Positions 1-8,404 of a stretch of 34,540 nt of DNA are shown piece after piece. The DNA lies in the NCBI GenBank assembly GCA_913055885.1, contig CAJXLG010000006.1, positions 1-34,540 of the forward strand. The letters run 5' to 3'. The notes under the pieces were generated by a model. The model searched no databases, was not told the DNA's origin, and saw only the letters and a list, made by a program, of their open reading frames with translations. Source of the stretch: an uncultured Rhodospirillales bacterium (GTDB lineage: Bacteria; Pseudomonadota; Alphaproteobacteria; Rhodospirillales; CAJXLG01). The stretch's first letter is position 1. Each line of letters begins with the position of its first letter. The position numbers and the translations under genes are program-made.

Positions 1-98
1 CCCGGCACGTGGTTAGCTACCTCCAGGACGTGAACATGGCCATTGCAGAAGCCAGCTACCACGGGGAGACACCCGATGGAGGATCGGAGGGGGAGTAC

Positions 99-869
99 CT
101 AATATTGCAGATGCTCAGTGACGCGCTGGATTACGCAGCGGGGCAGGCGGCGGCGCGCCTCGTAATCGGCGAAGCCTTCCGCCCAATCGCCCTGCGCCAG
201 CCGCACCGTGGCGCGGCCGAAGCGGGCCTCCGCGTCGTCGGGCCGGCGCGCCAGCACGGCCTCCCACTGGGCCCGCGCCTCGGCCATGTATCCCAGGCGT
301 TGCCATGCCGCCGCCAGGTTGCGGCGGGCCGCGAGGAACCCGGGGGCCAGGGCGACGGCGCTGCGGAAGGCGTCGGCCGCCGCCGCGTGGGCCTGCCCGT
401 GCGCCAGGGCGCGGCCGTGGGCGTTGGCCAGCCGGGCGTTGCCCGGCCAGTGCTGACGGTCGGCGAAAAGAGCCTCCGCCGCCGCCGCCCAGTCGCCGCT
501 CTCGCCCGTCGCCATGGCCAGATCGGCCGCCGCCGCCGGGCCCGCCGCGCCCGCCGCATGCGCCAGACGCAGGGCGTTCAGGGCCGCTTCCGGGCGGCCC
601 AGTTGCCGCAGGCACACCCCCAGGGCATGCAGCATGTCCGGGTCGTCCGGCCGCGCCGCCACGGCCTCACGCAGCGGGACCAGCGCCGCCGCCGGCTGGC
701 CGGCGTCGAGGGCCAGAACGCCGCAGTTGTAACAGGCTTCCGGGCGCATCGGGGCGTCGCGCGGCACGGCGGCGTACAGCCGCCGGGCCGCCGCCGTGTC
801 GCCCGCCCGTCGGGCGGCCTCCGCCCGGGCGAAAGGCGCCTTCTCGCTCATGGGCCGACGGTAGCGCAC
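99..869 (-). CDS. TPR-repeat protein, probably C-terminally truncated
   Basis: Repeated TPR-like helices (ACYNCGVLALDAGQPAAALVPLREAVAARPDDPDMLHALGVCL; LAAAWQRLGYMAEARAQWEAVLARRPDDAEARFG; GDWAEGFADYEARRRLP). The usual post-TPR domain that follows the GW..YEWR-type motif is missing; the ORF ends in RCVIQRVTEHLQY. Confidence 0.7.
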   Translation of the reverse strand: MRYRRPMSEKAPFARAEAARRAGDTAAARRLYAAVPRDAPMRPEACYNCGVLALDAGQPAAALVPLREAVAARPDDPDMLHALGVCLRQLGRPEAALNALRLAHAAGAAGPAAAADLAMATGESGDWAAAAEALFADRQHWPGNARLANAHGRALAHGQAHAAAADAFRSAVALAPGFLAARRNLAAAWQRLGYMAEARAQWEAVLARRPDDAEARFGRATVRLAQGDWAEGFADYEARRRLPRCVIQRVTEHLQY

Positions 870-897
870 GCGCCCGCCGCGCTGCTACCCTCGCGGC

Positions 898-1671
898 ATG
901 ACGGACGCTGAGGACGGGGCGGCGGCCCGCATCCGGGCGGAAATGGCGCCCGAACGCGACGGGCCGCCCGTGGTCCCGCAAGTGCGCTACATTCTGTGCT
1001 CCGGGCCGCGCGTGGGCAGCGAGCTGGTGGCCGACGGACTCGCCGCCACCGGACGTGCCGGCCATCCCGTGGAATACCTCAACCAGCGCCACATCAACGC
1101 GTGGCTTGCGCGCACCGGCAACGGCAAGGCGGATTTCGCCGACTACTGGTACTTCCTCCTCACCCGCCGCAGCACCGCCAACGGCGTCTTCGGGATCAAG
1201 GCCCACTGGAACCATCTGTGGAATACCGTGGGCCCGGACGGCGCGGCGCGTTTCCTGGGCCAGTTCGACGCCTGCGTCCAGCTCTACCGGCGCGACCGTA
1301 TCGCCCAGGCCGTCTCCCTCCACCGGGCCATGGAAACGGATATCTGGCGGCTGGACGACGAAACCGCGGCGCCGGCGCGCGCCGGCTACGACGCACCGGG
1401 CATCGCCCGCGCCCTGCACCTCGCCCTGCGGCACGAGCACGGCTGGACGGCGGCCCTGGCGGCCACGGACCGGCCCGTCCTGGGCGTCGCCTACGAGGAC
1501 CTGGTGGCCGATTACAGCGCCACCATGCACCGCATCGCCGCCTTCCTGGGCCTCGACGACCTGGCGGCCGACGCCTTTGCCGCGCCCGTGGTAACGCGCC
1601 AGACGGACCCGGCGAAGGACACCTGGTACCGGCGGTTCCTGGCGGATGCGGGGCTACAGCCCCAGGACTGA
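898..1671 (+). CDS. Stf0-family sulfotransferase
   Basis: YILCSGPRVGSELVADGLAATGRAGHPVEYLN, then GVFGIKAHWNHLWNT and QLYRRDRIAQAVSLHRAMETDIW, match the Stf0 sulfotransferase pattern (PAPS-binding N-terminus). Confidence 0.8.
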   Translation: MTDAEDGAAARIRAEMAPERDGPPVVPQVRYILCSGPRVGSELVADGLAATGRAGHPVEYLNQRHINAWLARTGNGKADFADYWYFLLTRRSTANGVFGIKAHWNHLWNTVGPDGAARFLGQFDACVQLYRRDRIAQAVSLHRAMETDIWRLDDETAAPARAGYDAPGIARALHLALRHEHGWTAALAATDRPVLGVAYEDLVADYSATMHRIAAFLGLDDLAADAFAAPVVTRQTDPAKDTWYRRFLADAGLQPQD

Positions 1672-2694
1672 TTCCACGGCGCCGCGATCCAGGTCGTGGG
1701 CGCCGATGACCACGAGCCCCGGCGATTCCCCGTCGCGCCACGGGCGGTCGAAATAGTGGTCCAGCCGCCGGCCCACCCCCTGGAGCACCAGGCGCGCCGG
1801 CTTGCCGGCCACGCGGGCCGTGCCCTTGATGCGCAGCACGCCGGGAACGGCCAGGGCGCGTTCCACCCGCTCGGCCAGGGCGCCGGCATCGTCCGCCGGC
1901 GGTGGCGCCACGGCGAAGCTGGTGAAATCGTCGTGGTCGTGGTCGTGGTCGTCGTCCTCATCGTCGTGGTGCGACGGCCGGGCGTCCACGCCGTCCTCCA
2001 CGCCCTGGCCCAGCCCCAGCACCAGGGCCGGATCGAGCCGGCCGTGGGCGGCCGTCACGGCCTCCACGCCGGCCCGCAGGCCGCCTTCCACCGTGGTCCG
2101 CACGCGGTCCAGCGCCGCGTCGTCCAGGCGGTCCGCCTTGCCCACCACGGCCAGATCGGCGCAGGCGAGCTGGTCGGCGAACAGCTCCCCCAGCGGCGTT
2201 TCGTGGTCGAGGCTTTCGTCGGCCCGGCGGGCGGCGTCCACGGCGGCGGGATCGGCGGCGAACAGGCCGTCGGCCACGGCCGGGCCGTCCACCACCGCCA
2301 CCACGCCGTCCACGGTGGTGCGCGTGCGCACTTCCGGCCAGCGGAAGGCCTGCACCAGCGGCTTGGGCAGGGCCAGGCCGGAGGTCTCGATGACCATGTG
2401 GTCGGGCGGCGGGTCGCGGTCCAGGAGCTTCGTCAGCGTGGGCACGAAGGCATCCGCCACCGTGCAGCACAGGCAGCCGTTGGCCAGCTCCACCACGTCG
2501 TCGTCGGCGGGGCAGGCGGCGTCGCCGCAGCCCTTGAGGATCTCGCCGTCCACGCCCACGTCGCCGAACTCGTTGATGACGAGCGCCAGCCGCCGGCCGC
2601 CGGCATTGGCCAGCAGGTGCCGGATGAGGCTGGTCTTGCCCGCCCCCAGGAAGCCCGTGATGACCGTGACCGGTACGCGCCGTGCGTTGAGCAT
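1654..2694 (-). CDS. cobW: CobW-type GTP-binding metallochaperone
   Basis: Walker A GFLGAGKTSL, NEFGDVGVDGEIL, GCLCCTV metal-binding motif and an Asp/His-rich loop HHDDEDDDHDHDHDDF; located in a B12 cluster. Confidence 0.92.
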   Translation of the reverse strand: MLNARRVPVTVITGFLGAGKTSLIRHLLANAGGRRLALVINEFGDVGVDGEILKGCGDAACPADDDVVELANGCLCCTVADAFVPTLTKLLDRDPPPDHMVIETSGLALPKPLVQAFRWPEVRTRTTVDGVVAVVDGPAVADGLFAADPAAVDAARRADESLDHETPLGELFADQLACADLAVVGKADRLDDAALDRVRTTVEGGLRAGVEAVTAAHGRLDPALVLGLGQGVEDGVDARPSHHDDEDDDHDHDHDDFTSFAVAPPPADDAGALAERVERALAVPGVLRIKGTARVAGKPARLVLQGVGRRLDHYFDRPWRDGESPGLVVIGAHDLDRGAVESVLGL

Positions 2695-2880
2695 GCCTTA
2701 CCCTCTTTATACGCGATGTTTCGGGTCGCGCCGGAAGTTAGCCCGTATCTCTCACGGAGTCGATGGCCGTGAGCAATCCGGGCTGGATACGGGGCGGCCG
2801 CAACGGCCTGCGCTGCCGGCCTTCCTGTACGGGGTCTTGAACGTCGGCCGCCACCGTGGCATACATAGGTTATCCATTGT

Positions 2881-2940
2881 CCCCCGGCCGCGCGTTACCG
2901 GATTACCCATTGGCCGGTAGCCCGCCCCGGGGGATTTTTT
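2881..2940 (+). promoter_or_regulatory. terminator-like hairpin plus T6 just upstream of the NYN gene RBS (possible attenuator leader)
   Basis: Outer stem CCCCCGG (2881-2887)/CCGGGGG (2927-2933), inner stem TACCGG (2896-2901)/CCGGTA (2914-2919), followed by ATTTTTT to 2940, then CGGAGG and ATG at 2957. Confidence 0.45.
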
Positions 2941-2956
2941 GGTTCGGAGGCCATTG

Positions 2957-3649
2957 ATGCCCACCGCTGTTCTTGTTGACGCCGGTTTCTTCGTCAAACG
3001 CTTCTCCCACATCTACACCGACAAAAATCCGCATGATTCCCGGGCGGTGGCGCGCACGCTTCATCAGATGGCGCTCGCCCATCTCACGCAAAAAAAGGAC
3101 AACAGGGAAGAAAAAGAACGCCAGACACTCCATCGCATCATCGTTTATGATTGCCCGCCCCTCGATAAACGGGCCCACAAGCCCGTTTCCGGCGCGAGTA
3201 TTAATTTCGGAAAAAGCGATATCGCGCGTTTTCGGACCCTTTTTCATCAGGAACTTCGCAAACTTCGCAAAGTTGCTTTACGGCTGGGTGAGCTTGGCCA
3301 GGAAGATGGCTGGGTCTTGAAACCTCAATATACGAAACCTTTGGCCAATGGCACACTCAGGTCATCGGATTTAAACGACGACCACTTCAAGTACGGTGTC
3401 CACCAAAAAGGCGTGGACATGAAAATCGCCCTGGATATCGCAACGCTGTCTCTCAAGGGGCAAGTGGATCAGATCGTTCTGGTTGCCGGGGATAGCGATT
3501 TTGTCCCTGCTGCCAAACAGGCTCGTCGGGAAGGGGTCGATTTCATTCTCGATCCCATGTGGAATCCCATTTTGCCCTCCCTCAATGAGCATATTGACGG
3601 CCTTCGGTCCACGGCGCCCAAGCCGGGTGGTGCTGACACCAAACCATGA
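2957..3649 (+). CDS. NYN (LabA/DUF88-like PIN-fold) domain protein, putative RNase
   Basis: Starts MPTAVLVDAGFFVKRF; later VDMKIALDIATLSL and QIVLVAGDSDFVPAAKQARREGVDFIL, i.e. the conserved acidic residues of NYN nucleases. RBS CGGAGG before ATG 2957. Confidence 0.82.
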   Translation: MPTAVLVDAGFFVKRFSHIYTDKNPHDSRAVARTLHQMALAHLTQKKDNREEKERQTLHRIIVYDCPPLDKRAHKPVSGASINFGKSDIARFRTLFHQELRKLRKVALRLGELGQEDGWVLKPQYTKPLANGTLRSSDLNDDHFKYGVHQKGVDMKIALDIATLSLKGQVDQIVLVAGDSDFVPAAKQARREGVDFILDPMWNPILPSLNEHIDGLRSTAPKPGGADTKP

Positions 3650-3676
3650 ACGGTCTTTCCGGTCGCTGAGAGCGTG

Positions 3677-4699
3677 ATGGCTGCTCTTCCCAACGTCACG
3701 GCTCCGGTCCCCCACGGCGGCGACCTGGAACGCGCCCGCCGGCGCTTCGGCGAGCCGGACGCCGGCTGGCTGGACCTGTCCACGGGCATGAATCCGTGGC
3801 CCTGGCCGGTGCCGGCCCTCGATCCCGCCGTGTTCCATGACCTGCCCGACGCCGGCCGGGAGGCGCGCGTGGCCGCCGCCGCGCGCGCGTATTACGGCGC
3901 GCCGGAAGGCGCCGGCACGGTGCTGGCGCCGGGATCGCAGATGCTCATCCAGCTCCTGCCCCTCGTCCTGCCGCCGGGCAGGGTCGCCGTGGTGCATCCC
4001 ACCTACGGCGAGCACGCCCGCTGCTGGGCCCTGGCCGGGCACGACGTGGTGCTCATCGACGATCCCGCCGACATGCCCGGCGACGCCTGCGCCCTGGTGC
4101 TCGCCAACCCCAACAACCCGGACGGCCGGCGATGGGCGCCGGAAACCCTCGTCGATCGGGCGGCGACCATGGGCTGCCGCGCCGCCCTGATGGTGGTGGA
4201 CGAGGCCTTCGCCGACGTGGCGCCGGGGGCCAGCGTTGCCCCGTGGACGGCCGACACCGACCGCCTGCTGGTGCTGCGTTCCTTCGGCAAGTTCTTCGGG
4301 CTGGCGGGGCTGCGCCTGGGCGTGGCGCTGGGGGCGCCGCGCTGGACGGGCGCCCTGGCGCAGCGGCTGGGGCGCTGGGCCGTGAGCGGCCCGGCCCTGG
4401 CCGTGGCGGAGCGGGCCTATGCGGACACGGCGTGGATCGACGCCACGCGCGACGCCCTGGCCCGCGCCCGTGCCGACCTGGAAGCCCTGCTCACGGACGC
4501 CGGGCTCACCGTCCCGGGCGGCACGGACCTTTTCGTCCTGGCGGAACATCCCGACGCGGCGGCACTGGAGGCGCACCTGGGCCGCCAGGGCATCCTGGTG
4601 CGCGCCTTCCGCGACCATCCGGCGTGGCTGCGTTTCGGCCTGCCGCCCGACGCCGCCGCCCGCGAACGCCTGCGCGCCGCCCTCAGCAGCGGTCCATGA
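3677..4699 (+). CDS. cobC: threonine-phosphate decarboxylase / aminotransferase-fold PLP enzyme of B12 synthesis (CobC; CobD in Salmonella naming)
   Basis: PHGGDLERARRRFGEPDAGWLDLSTGMNPWPWP, LANPNNPDGR, VVDEAFADVAP, LLVLRSFGKFFGLAGLRLG (PLP-lysine motif). Confidence 0.9.
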   Translation: MAALPNVTAPVPHGGDLERARRRFGEPDAGWLDLSTGMNPWPWPVPALDPAVFHDLPDAGREARVAAAARAYYGAPEGAGTVLAPGSQMLIQLLPLVLPPGRVAVVHPTYGEHARCWALAGHDVVLIDDPADMPGDACALVLANPNNPDGRRWAPETLVDRAATMGCRAALMVVDEAFADVAPGASVAPWTADTDRLLVLRSFGKFFGLAGLRLGVALGAPRWTGALAQRLGRWAVSGPALAVAERAYADTAWIDATRDALARARADLEALLTDAGLTVPGGTDLFVLAEHPDAAALEAHLGRQGILVRAFRDHPAWLRFGLPPDAAARERLRAALSSGP

Positions 4700-5975
4700 G
4701 GTGCAGGAAGGAGCCGGCGACGGGGCCCACGCGCCGGCCGAGGAAGCCGCGCGGATTGCCCCGCGCGTCCCACGCCTCGGCGAAGGCCTCGCCGGGGCCC
4801 TCCGCCACCACCGTGGCGTAGTGGAACTCGTGGCCGCGCACCCGCGTCCCGTCTTCCGTCAGGCGTGCCGCGCGATAGCCCAGGTGCAGCCGGCGCCGGG
4901 CGAAGGAGGTGGTAAGGGGGAGGAGACCGGCCATGCGGTGGTGCGTGCCGTCGGCGTCGATGAGCCCTTCGCCCAGGGCCATGTAGCCGCCGCACTCGCC
5001 GTACACCCGCGCCCCCCGTCTGGCCGCCGCGTGCAGGCCGGCCCGGAAGGTTGCGTTCGCCGCCAGCCGGCCGGCGTGCAGCTCCGGATAGCCGCCCGGC
5101 AGGTAGACGGCGTCGGCATCGGCGTCCGGGGCCTCGTCGTTGAGGGGCGAGAAGGGCACCGTCTCCGCCCCGGCGCGCCGCCAGCCGTCCAGGACGTGGG
5201 CGTAGGCGAAGGCGAAGGCGGCGTCATCGGCCACGGCGATGCGCTGCCCCGGCGGCGGCAGGGGGGCGGGCGGCGCTGCCGGCGCCGGATCGGGCCCGGC
5301 GGCGGCGCGCACGGCGGCCAGGTCCACGCCCTCGCGCACGCGGTCGGCGGCCGTCGCCAGGGCCTCTTCCAGCCCGGCCTGCTCGGCGGCGGGAACAAGG
5401 CCCAGGTGGCGCGACGGCAGGGCGAGGGTGGCGTCGCGCGCCAGCGTGCCAAGCACCGGAACGCCCAGCGCGGCCACGGCCTGGCGCAGGGTCTCGGCGT
5501 GGGCACCGCCGCCCACGCGCGTGAAGATCACCCCGGCCAGGCGCACGCCCGGGTCGTGGTCGCGGAAGCCGCGCACCAGGGCGGCGGCGGAGGCCCCCTG
5601 GCCCGTCCCGTCCACCACCAGCACCACGGGCCAGCCGGTGCGCCGGGCGAGGTCGGCGGTGCTGCCGGAGCCGGCGGCGCCCGCCCCGGGCGCGCCGTCG
5701 AACAGCCCCATGACGCCCTCCGCCACCACCAGGTCGGCGCCGGCCGCCGCCCCGGCCAGCAGGCCGTCCACCACGGCGGGGCGCATGGCCCAGGTGTCCA
5801 GGTTGACGGCGGGCCGGCCGGCGGCGTGGGCGAGGAAGCGCGGGTCGATGTAGTCGGGGCCCGTCTTGGCCGGGGCGATGCGCAGGCCGTCCGCCGCCAG
5901 GGCGGCGCACAGGCCGGCGGTGGCGACGGTCTTGCCGCCGCCGGAGGCGGGCGCGGCGACGAGGAGTCCGGGCAC
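4683..5975 (-). CDS. cobB: cobyrinate a,c-diamide synthase (CobB/CbiA)
   Basis: N-terminal LLVAAPASGGGKTVATAGLCAAL, KTGPDYIDPRF; C-terminal glutamine amidotransferase segment YLPGGYPELHAGRLAAN, YGECGGYMALG. Confidence 0.93.
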   Translation of the reverse strand: MPGLLVAAPASGGGKTVATAGLCAALAADGLRIAPAKTGPDYIDPRFLAHAAGRPAVNLDTWAMRPAVVDGLLAGAAAGADLVVAEGVMGLFDGAPGAGAAGSGSTADLARRTGWPVVLVVDGTGQGASAAALVRGFRDHDPGVRLAGVIFTRVGGGAHAETLRQAVAALGVPVLGTLARDATLALPSRHLGLVPAAEQAGLEEALATAADRVREGVDLAAVRAAAGPDPAPAAPPAPLPPPGQRIAVADDAAFAFAYAHVLDGWRRAGAETVPFSPLNDEAPDADADAVYLPGGYPELHAGRLAANATFRAGLHAAARRGARVYGECGGYMALGEGLIDADGTHHRMAGLLPLTTSFARRRLHLGYRAARLTEDGTRVRGHEFHYATVVAEGPGEAFAEAWDARGNPRGFLGRRVGPVAGSFLHLMDRC

Positions 5976-5978
5976 GGC

Positions 5979-6386
5979 CTATTCCTCGAACGGGCTGCCG
6001 CCGAAATCGCGCCGGGCGGTGGAGATGGTCACGGTGAAGCCGCCCACCACGTCCGCCGCCGTCATGAGCATGATGAGGAAGACCACCGCGTTGCCCATGG
6101 GGGCCACCAGCAGGAACTCCAGAAGGAAGATGACGAAGACCAGCGTGGACAGGACGTGGTCCAGGATGGAGATGGAGCCGCTGCGCGTCGCCTTGAGCAG
6201 CTCCACGTAGAGCAGGACGACGGAAATGGCGAGCAGCACGTGACCGCCGGTCATCTTCCACGTCGCCCCCGACACCAGGGGCACGGCGAACCACACGCCC
6301 TCGAAGGCGGCCGGCGCGGCGAAGGCGAAAAGATTCACCAGCACCAGCATGAAGGCGAAGAGCGGCAGGGCGCGCAGGTACGACAT
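5979..6386 (-). CDS. small integral membrane protein of unknown function (about 4 TM helices)
   Basis: 135 aa, strongly hydrophobic segments (ALPLFAFMLVLVNLFAF; VLLAISVVLLYVELL; LVFVIFLLEFLLVAPMGNAVVFLIMLM); stop codon only 3 nt from the cobB start, same strand. Confidence 0.7.
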   Translation of the reverse strand: MSYLRALPLFAFMLVLVNLFAFAAPAAFEGVWFAVPLVSGATWKMTGGHVLLAISVVLLYVELLKATRSGSISILDHVLSTLVFVIFLLEFLLVAPMGNAVVFLIMLMTAADVVGGFTVTISTARRDFGGSPFEE

Positions 6387-6484
6387 GACGGCCTCTCTGC
6401 TTGCGGGGTGTCCGGGATTGTCGGAGAGCCGGGCCGTTGGTGCAAGCGTTGACAGGCGGCGCGCCGGATCGCCATGAAGACCCC

Positions 6485-7543
6485 ATGAGCAAAAGCGCCC
6501 CCCCGCGCCGGGGCTGGACCACCGGGGCGTGCGCCGCGGGCGCGGCGCGCGCCGCCTGGACCGCGTGGACGGCCGGCGCCTTCCCCGACCCCGTGCCGTG
6601 CCGGCTGCCGGGCAACCGGGCGGCCCGGTTCGCCCTGGCCGCCCGCGGGCTGAATGCGGAGTCGGCGTGGGCCACGGTCGTCAAGGACGCGGGGGACGAT
6701 CCCGACGTCACCCACGGCGCCCGCATCACCGCCACGGTGGCGCCCAACCCGCCGGGCGCGGGCACCACCTTCCACGCCGGCCCCGGCGTGGGGACGGTGA
6801 CGCGGCCGGGCCTGCCCCTGGAGCCGGGGGAGCCGGCCATCAACCCCGCACCCCGGCGCATCATCGCCGACAACCTGGCCGCCGTGGGGGCGGGCGCCGA
6901 CGCGGCGGTGACCGTGGCCATCGAGGACGGGGAAACCCTGGCGGAACGCACCCTCAACCCCCGGCTGGGCATCGCGGGGGGCCTGTCGGTGCTGGGCACC
7001 ACGGGGGTGGTGGAACCCTGGTCGGCCGGCGCCTGGATCGCCAGCCTGCGGCAGGCGGTGAGCGTGGCGAAGGCGGGCGGATTCCGCCGCGTGGCCGCCG
7101 CCACGGGACGCACCAGCGCCGCCGCCGCGCAGGCGGAAACGGGGCTCAACGATGCCGCCGTGGTGGAGATGGGCGATTTCGCCGCCGCCTTCCTGCGCTT
7201 CCTGCGGCGCATGCCCGTGCCGCGCCTCACCCTGGCCGGCGGCATCGCCAAGCTGGCCAAGCTGGCGGCGGGACACGGCAGCCTGCACTCGGCGCACGCC
7301 CCCCTGGACCCGGGCGCCCTCGCCGCCTATCTCCCGGACAGGCCGGACACGGCGGCGGCGGTGGCGGCGGCCCCGACGGCGGCGGCCGCCCTGGCAACGG
7401 CGGAGACCGCCGGCGCGCCCCTGGCCGACCGCGTGGCGGCCGCCGCGCGCGCCGCCGCGCTGGCGCGCCTGGACGGCGCGCCCGTCGCCGTTGATGTGCT
7501 GGTGGTGGATCGGGCCGGCCGCATCGCCGGTCGTGCGGACTAG
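6485..7543 (+). CDS. cbiD: cobalt-precorrin-5B C1-methyltransferase (CbiD)
   Basis: RRGWTTGACAAGAARAA, DDPDVTHGA, NPAPRRIIADNLA, GLSVLGTTGVVEPWS, GDFAAAFLRFL; typical CbiD signatures. Confidence 0.93.
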   Translation: MSKSAPPRRGWTTGACAAGAARAAWTAWTAGAFPDPVPCRLPGNRAARFALAARGLNAESAWATVVKDAGDDPDVTHGARITATVAPNPPGAGTTFHAGPGVGTVTRPGLPLEPGEPAINPAPRRIIADNLAAVGAGADAAVTVAIEDGETLAERTLNPRLGIAGGLSVLGTTGVVEPWSAGAWIASLRQAVSVAKAGGFRRVAAATGRTSAAAAQAETGLNDAAVVEMGDFAAAFLRFLRRMPVPRLTLAGGIAKLAKLAAGHGSLHSAHAPLDPGALAAYLPDRPDTAAAVAAAPTAAAALATAETAGAPLADRVAAAARAAALARLDGAPVAVDVLVVDRAGRIAGRAD

Positions 7544-7545
7544 CC

Positions 7546-8298
7546 ATGCGCAAAAAACGCGTCCTCATCCTGGGCGGCACGGAGGAGGCCTACGCCCTGG
7601 CCAACGCCGTCCGCGACATGCACGGCCTGCAGGCCGTCACCTCGCTCGCCGGGCGCACCAGCGACCCGCGCGAGCCGGCGGGCGAGGTGCGCCGGGGCGG
7701 CTTCGGCGGCCGGCGCGGCCTGGAGGACTACCTGAAAAGCGAGAAGGTGGACCTGGTGGTGGATGCCACCCACCCCTTCGCCACCGCCATGAGCCGCCAC
7801 GCCCACGCCGCCTGCGAGAATCTGCGGGTGCCCAAACTGCACGTGGAGCGCCCGCCGTGGGAAGAGAAGGCGGGCGATGCCTGGGTGCGGGTGTCCGACA
7901 TGACCCGCGCCGCCGACGCCCTGGCCGACCACCCGGGGGTGAGCTTCCTCACCATCGGGCGGCAGGAACTGGGCGCCTTCCGCCGCTGGCCGGGGCGCAC
8001 CTTCCTCGTCCGGCTGGCGGAGACGCCCGGGGAACCGCTGCCGCTGCCCGAGGCCAACGTCATCCTGACCATCGGCAAGGGCCCGGAGACGGTCTCCGGC
8101 GAGGCCCTTCTGATGACGCGCCATGCCGTCGCCAGCCTGGTGACGCGCAACAGCGGCGCCGAGAGCGGCCGGCCCAAGCTGGAGGCGGCCCGCCAGCTCG
8201 GCATCCCGGTGATCATGGTGGAGCGCCCGCCGCCCCCCGGCGGCCCGCGCGCGCCCGACGTGGCGGGCGCCGTGCGATGGCTGAAGAAGCAGCGGTGA
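7546..8298 (+). CDS. cobK: precorrin-6A reductase (CobK/CbiJ)
   Basis: VLILGGTEEAYALA, DLVVDATHPFATAMSRHA, FLTIGRQEL, LVTRNSGAESGRPKLEAARQLGIPVIMVERPP; directly follows cbiD. Confidence 0.92.
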   Translation: MRKKRVLILGGTEEAYALANAVRDMHGLQAVTSLAGRTSDPREPAGEVRRGGFGGRRGLEDYLKSEKVDLVVDATHPFATAMSRHAHAACENLRVPKLHVERPPWEEKAGDAWVRVSDMTRAADALADHPGVSFLTIGRQELGAFRRWPGRTFLVRLAETPGEPLPLPEANVILTIGKGPETVSGEALLMTRHAVASLVTRNSGAESGRPKLEAARQLGIPVIMVERPPPPGGPRAPDVAGAVRWLKKQR

Positions 8299-8404
8299 GG
8301 CCGGCCCTTAATGTGCGCCAGCGCACAGCGTCACACGGGCGTAACGGGGCATCCTGAAAACGCTGCCGGCCGTGGGGCCGGCTTTCGGACAATCGAGGCC
8401 CGCC

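Noticed and set aside
1925-1975. GTCGTGGTC-type simple repeat
   Set aside because: It encodes the Asp/His-rich metal-binding loop that is normal in CobW proteins.
2695-2938. Possible cobalamin riboswitch upstream of cobW, and likewise upstream of cbiD, rhodanese and cobN
   Set aside because: No B12-box-like GCCACTG or AGYCMGGAGACCTGCC pattern could be found on either strand in these gaps.
4419-7260. Long ORFs 4419..6452 (+, 677 aa) and 5224..7260 (-, 678 aa)
   Set aside because: Both overlap confident cobB/cbiD coding frames and have Arg/Pro/Gly/Ala-biased composition typical of shadow frames.
8313-8382. Hairpins TGTGCG-CCAG-CGCACA and GCCGGC..GCCGGC between cobK and the FHA gene
   Set aside because: Short GC-rich inverted repeats without a T-run; expected by chance at this GC content, so not called as a terminator.
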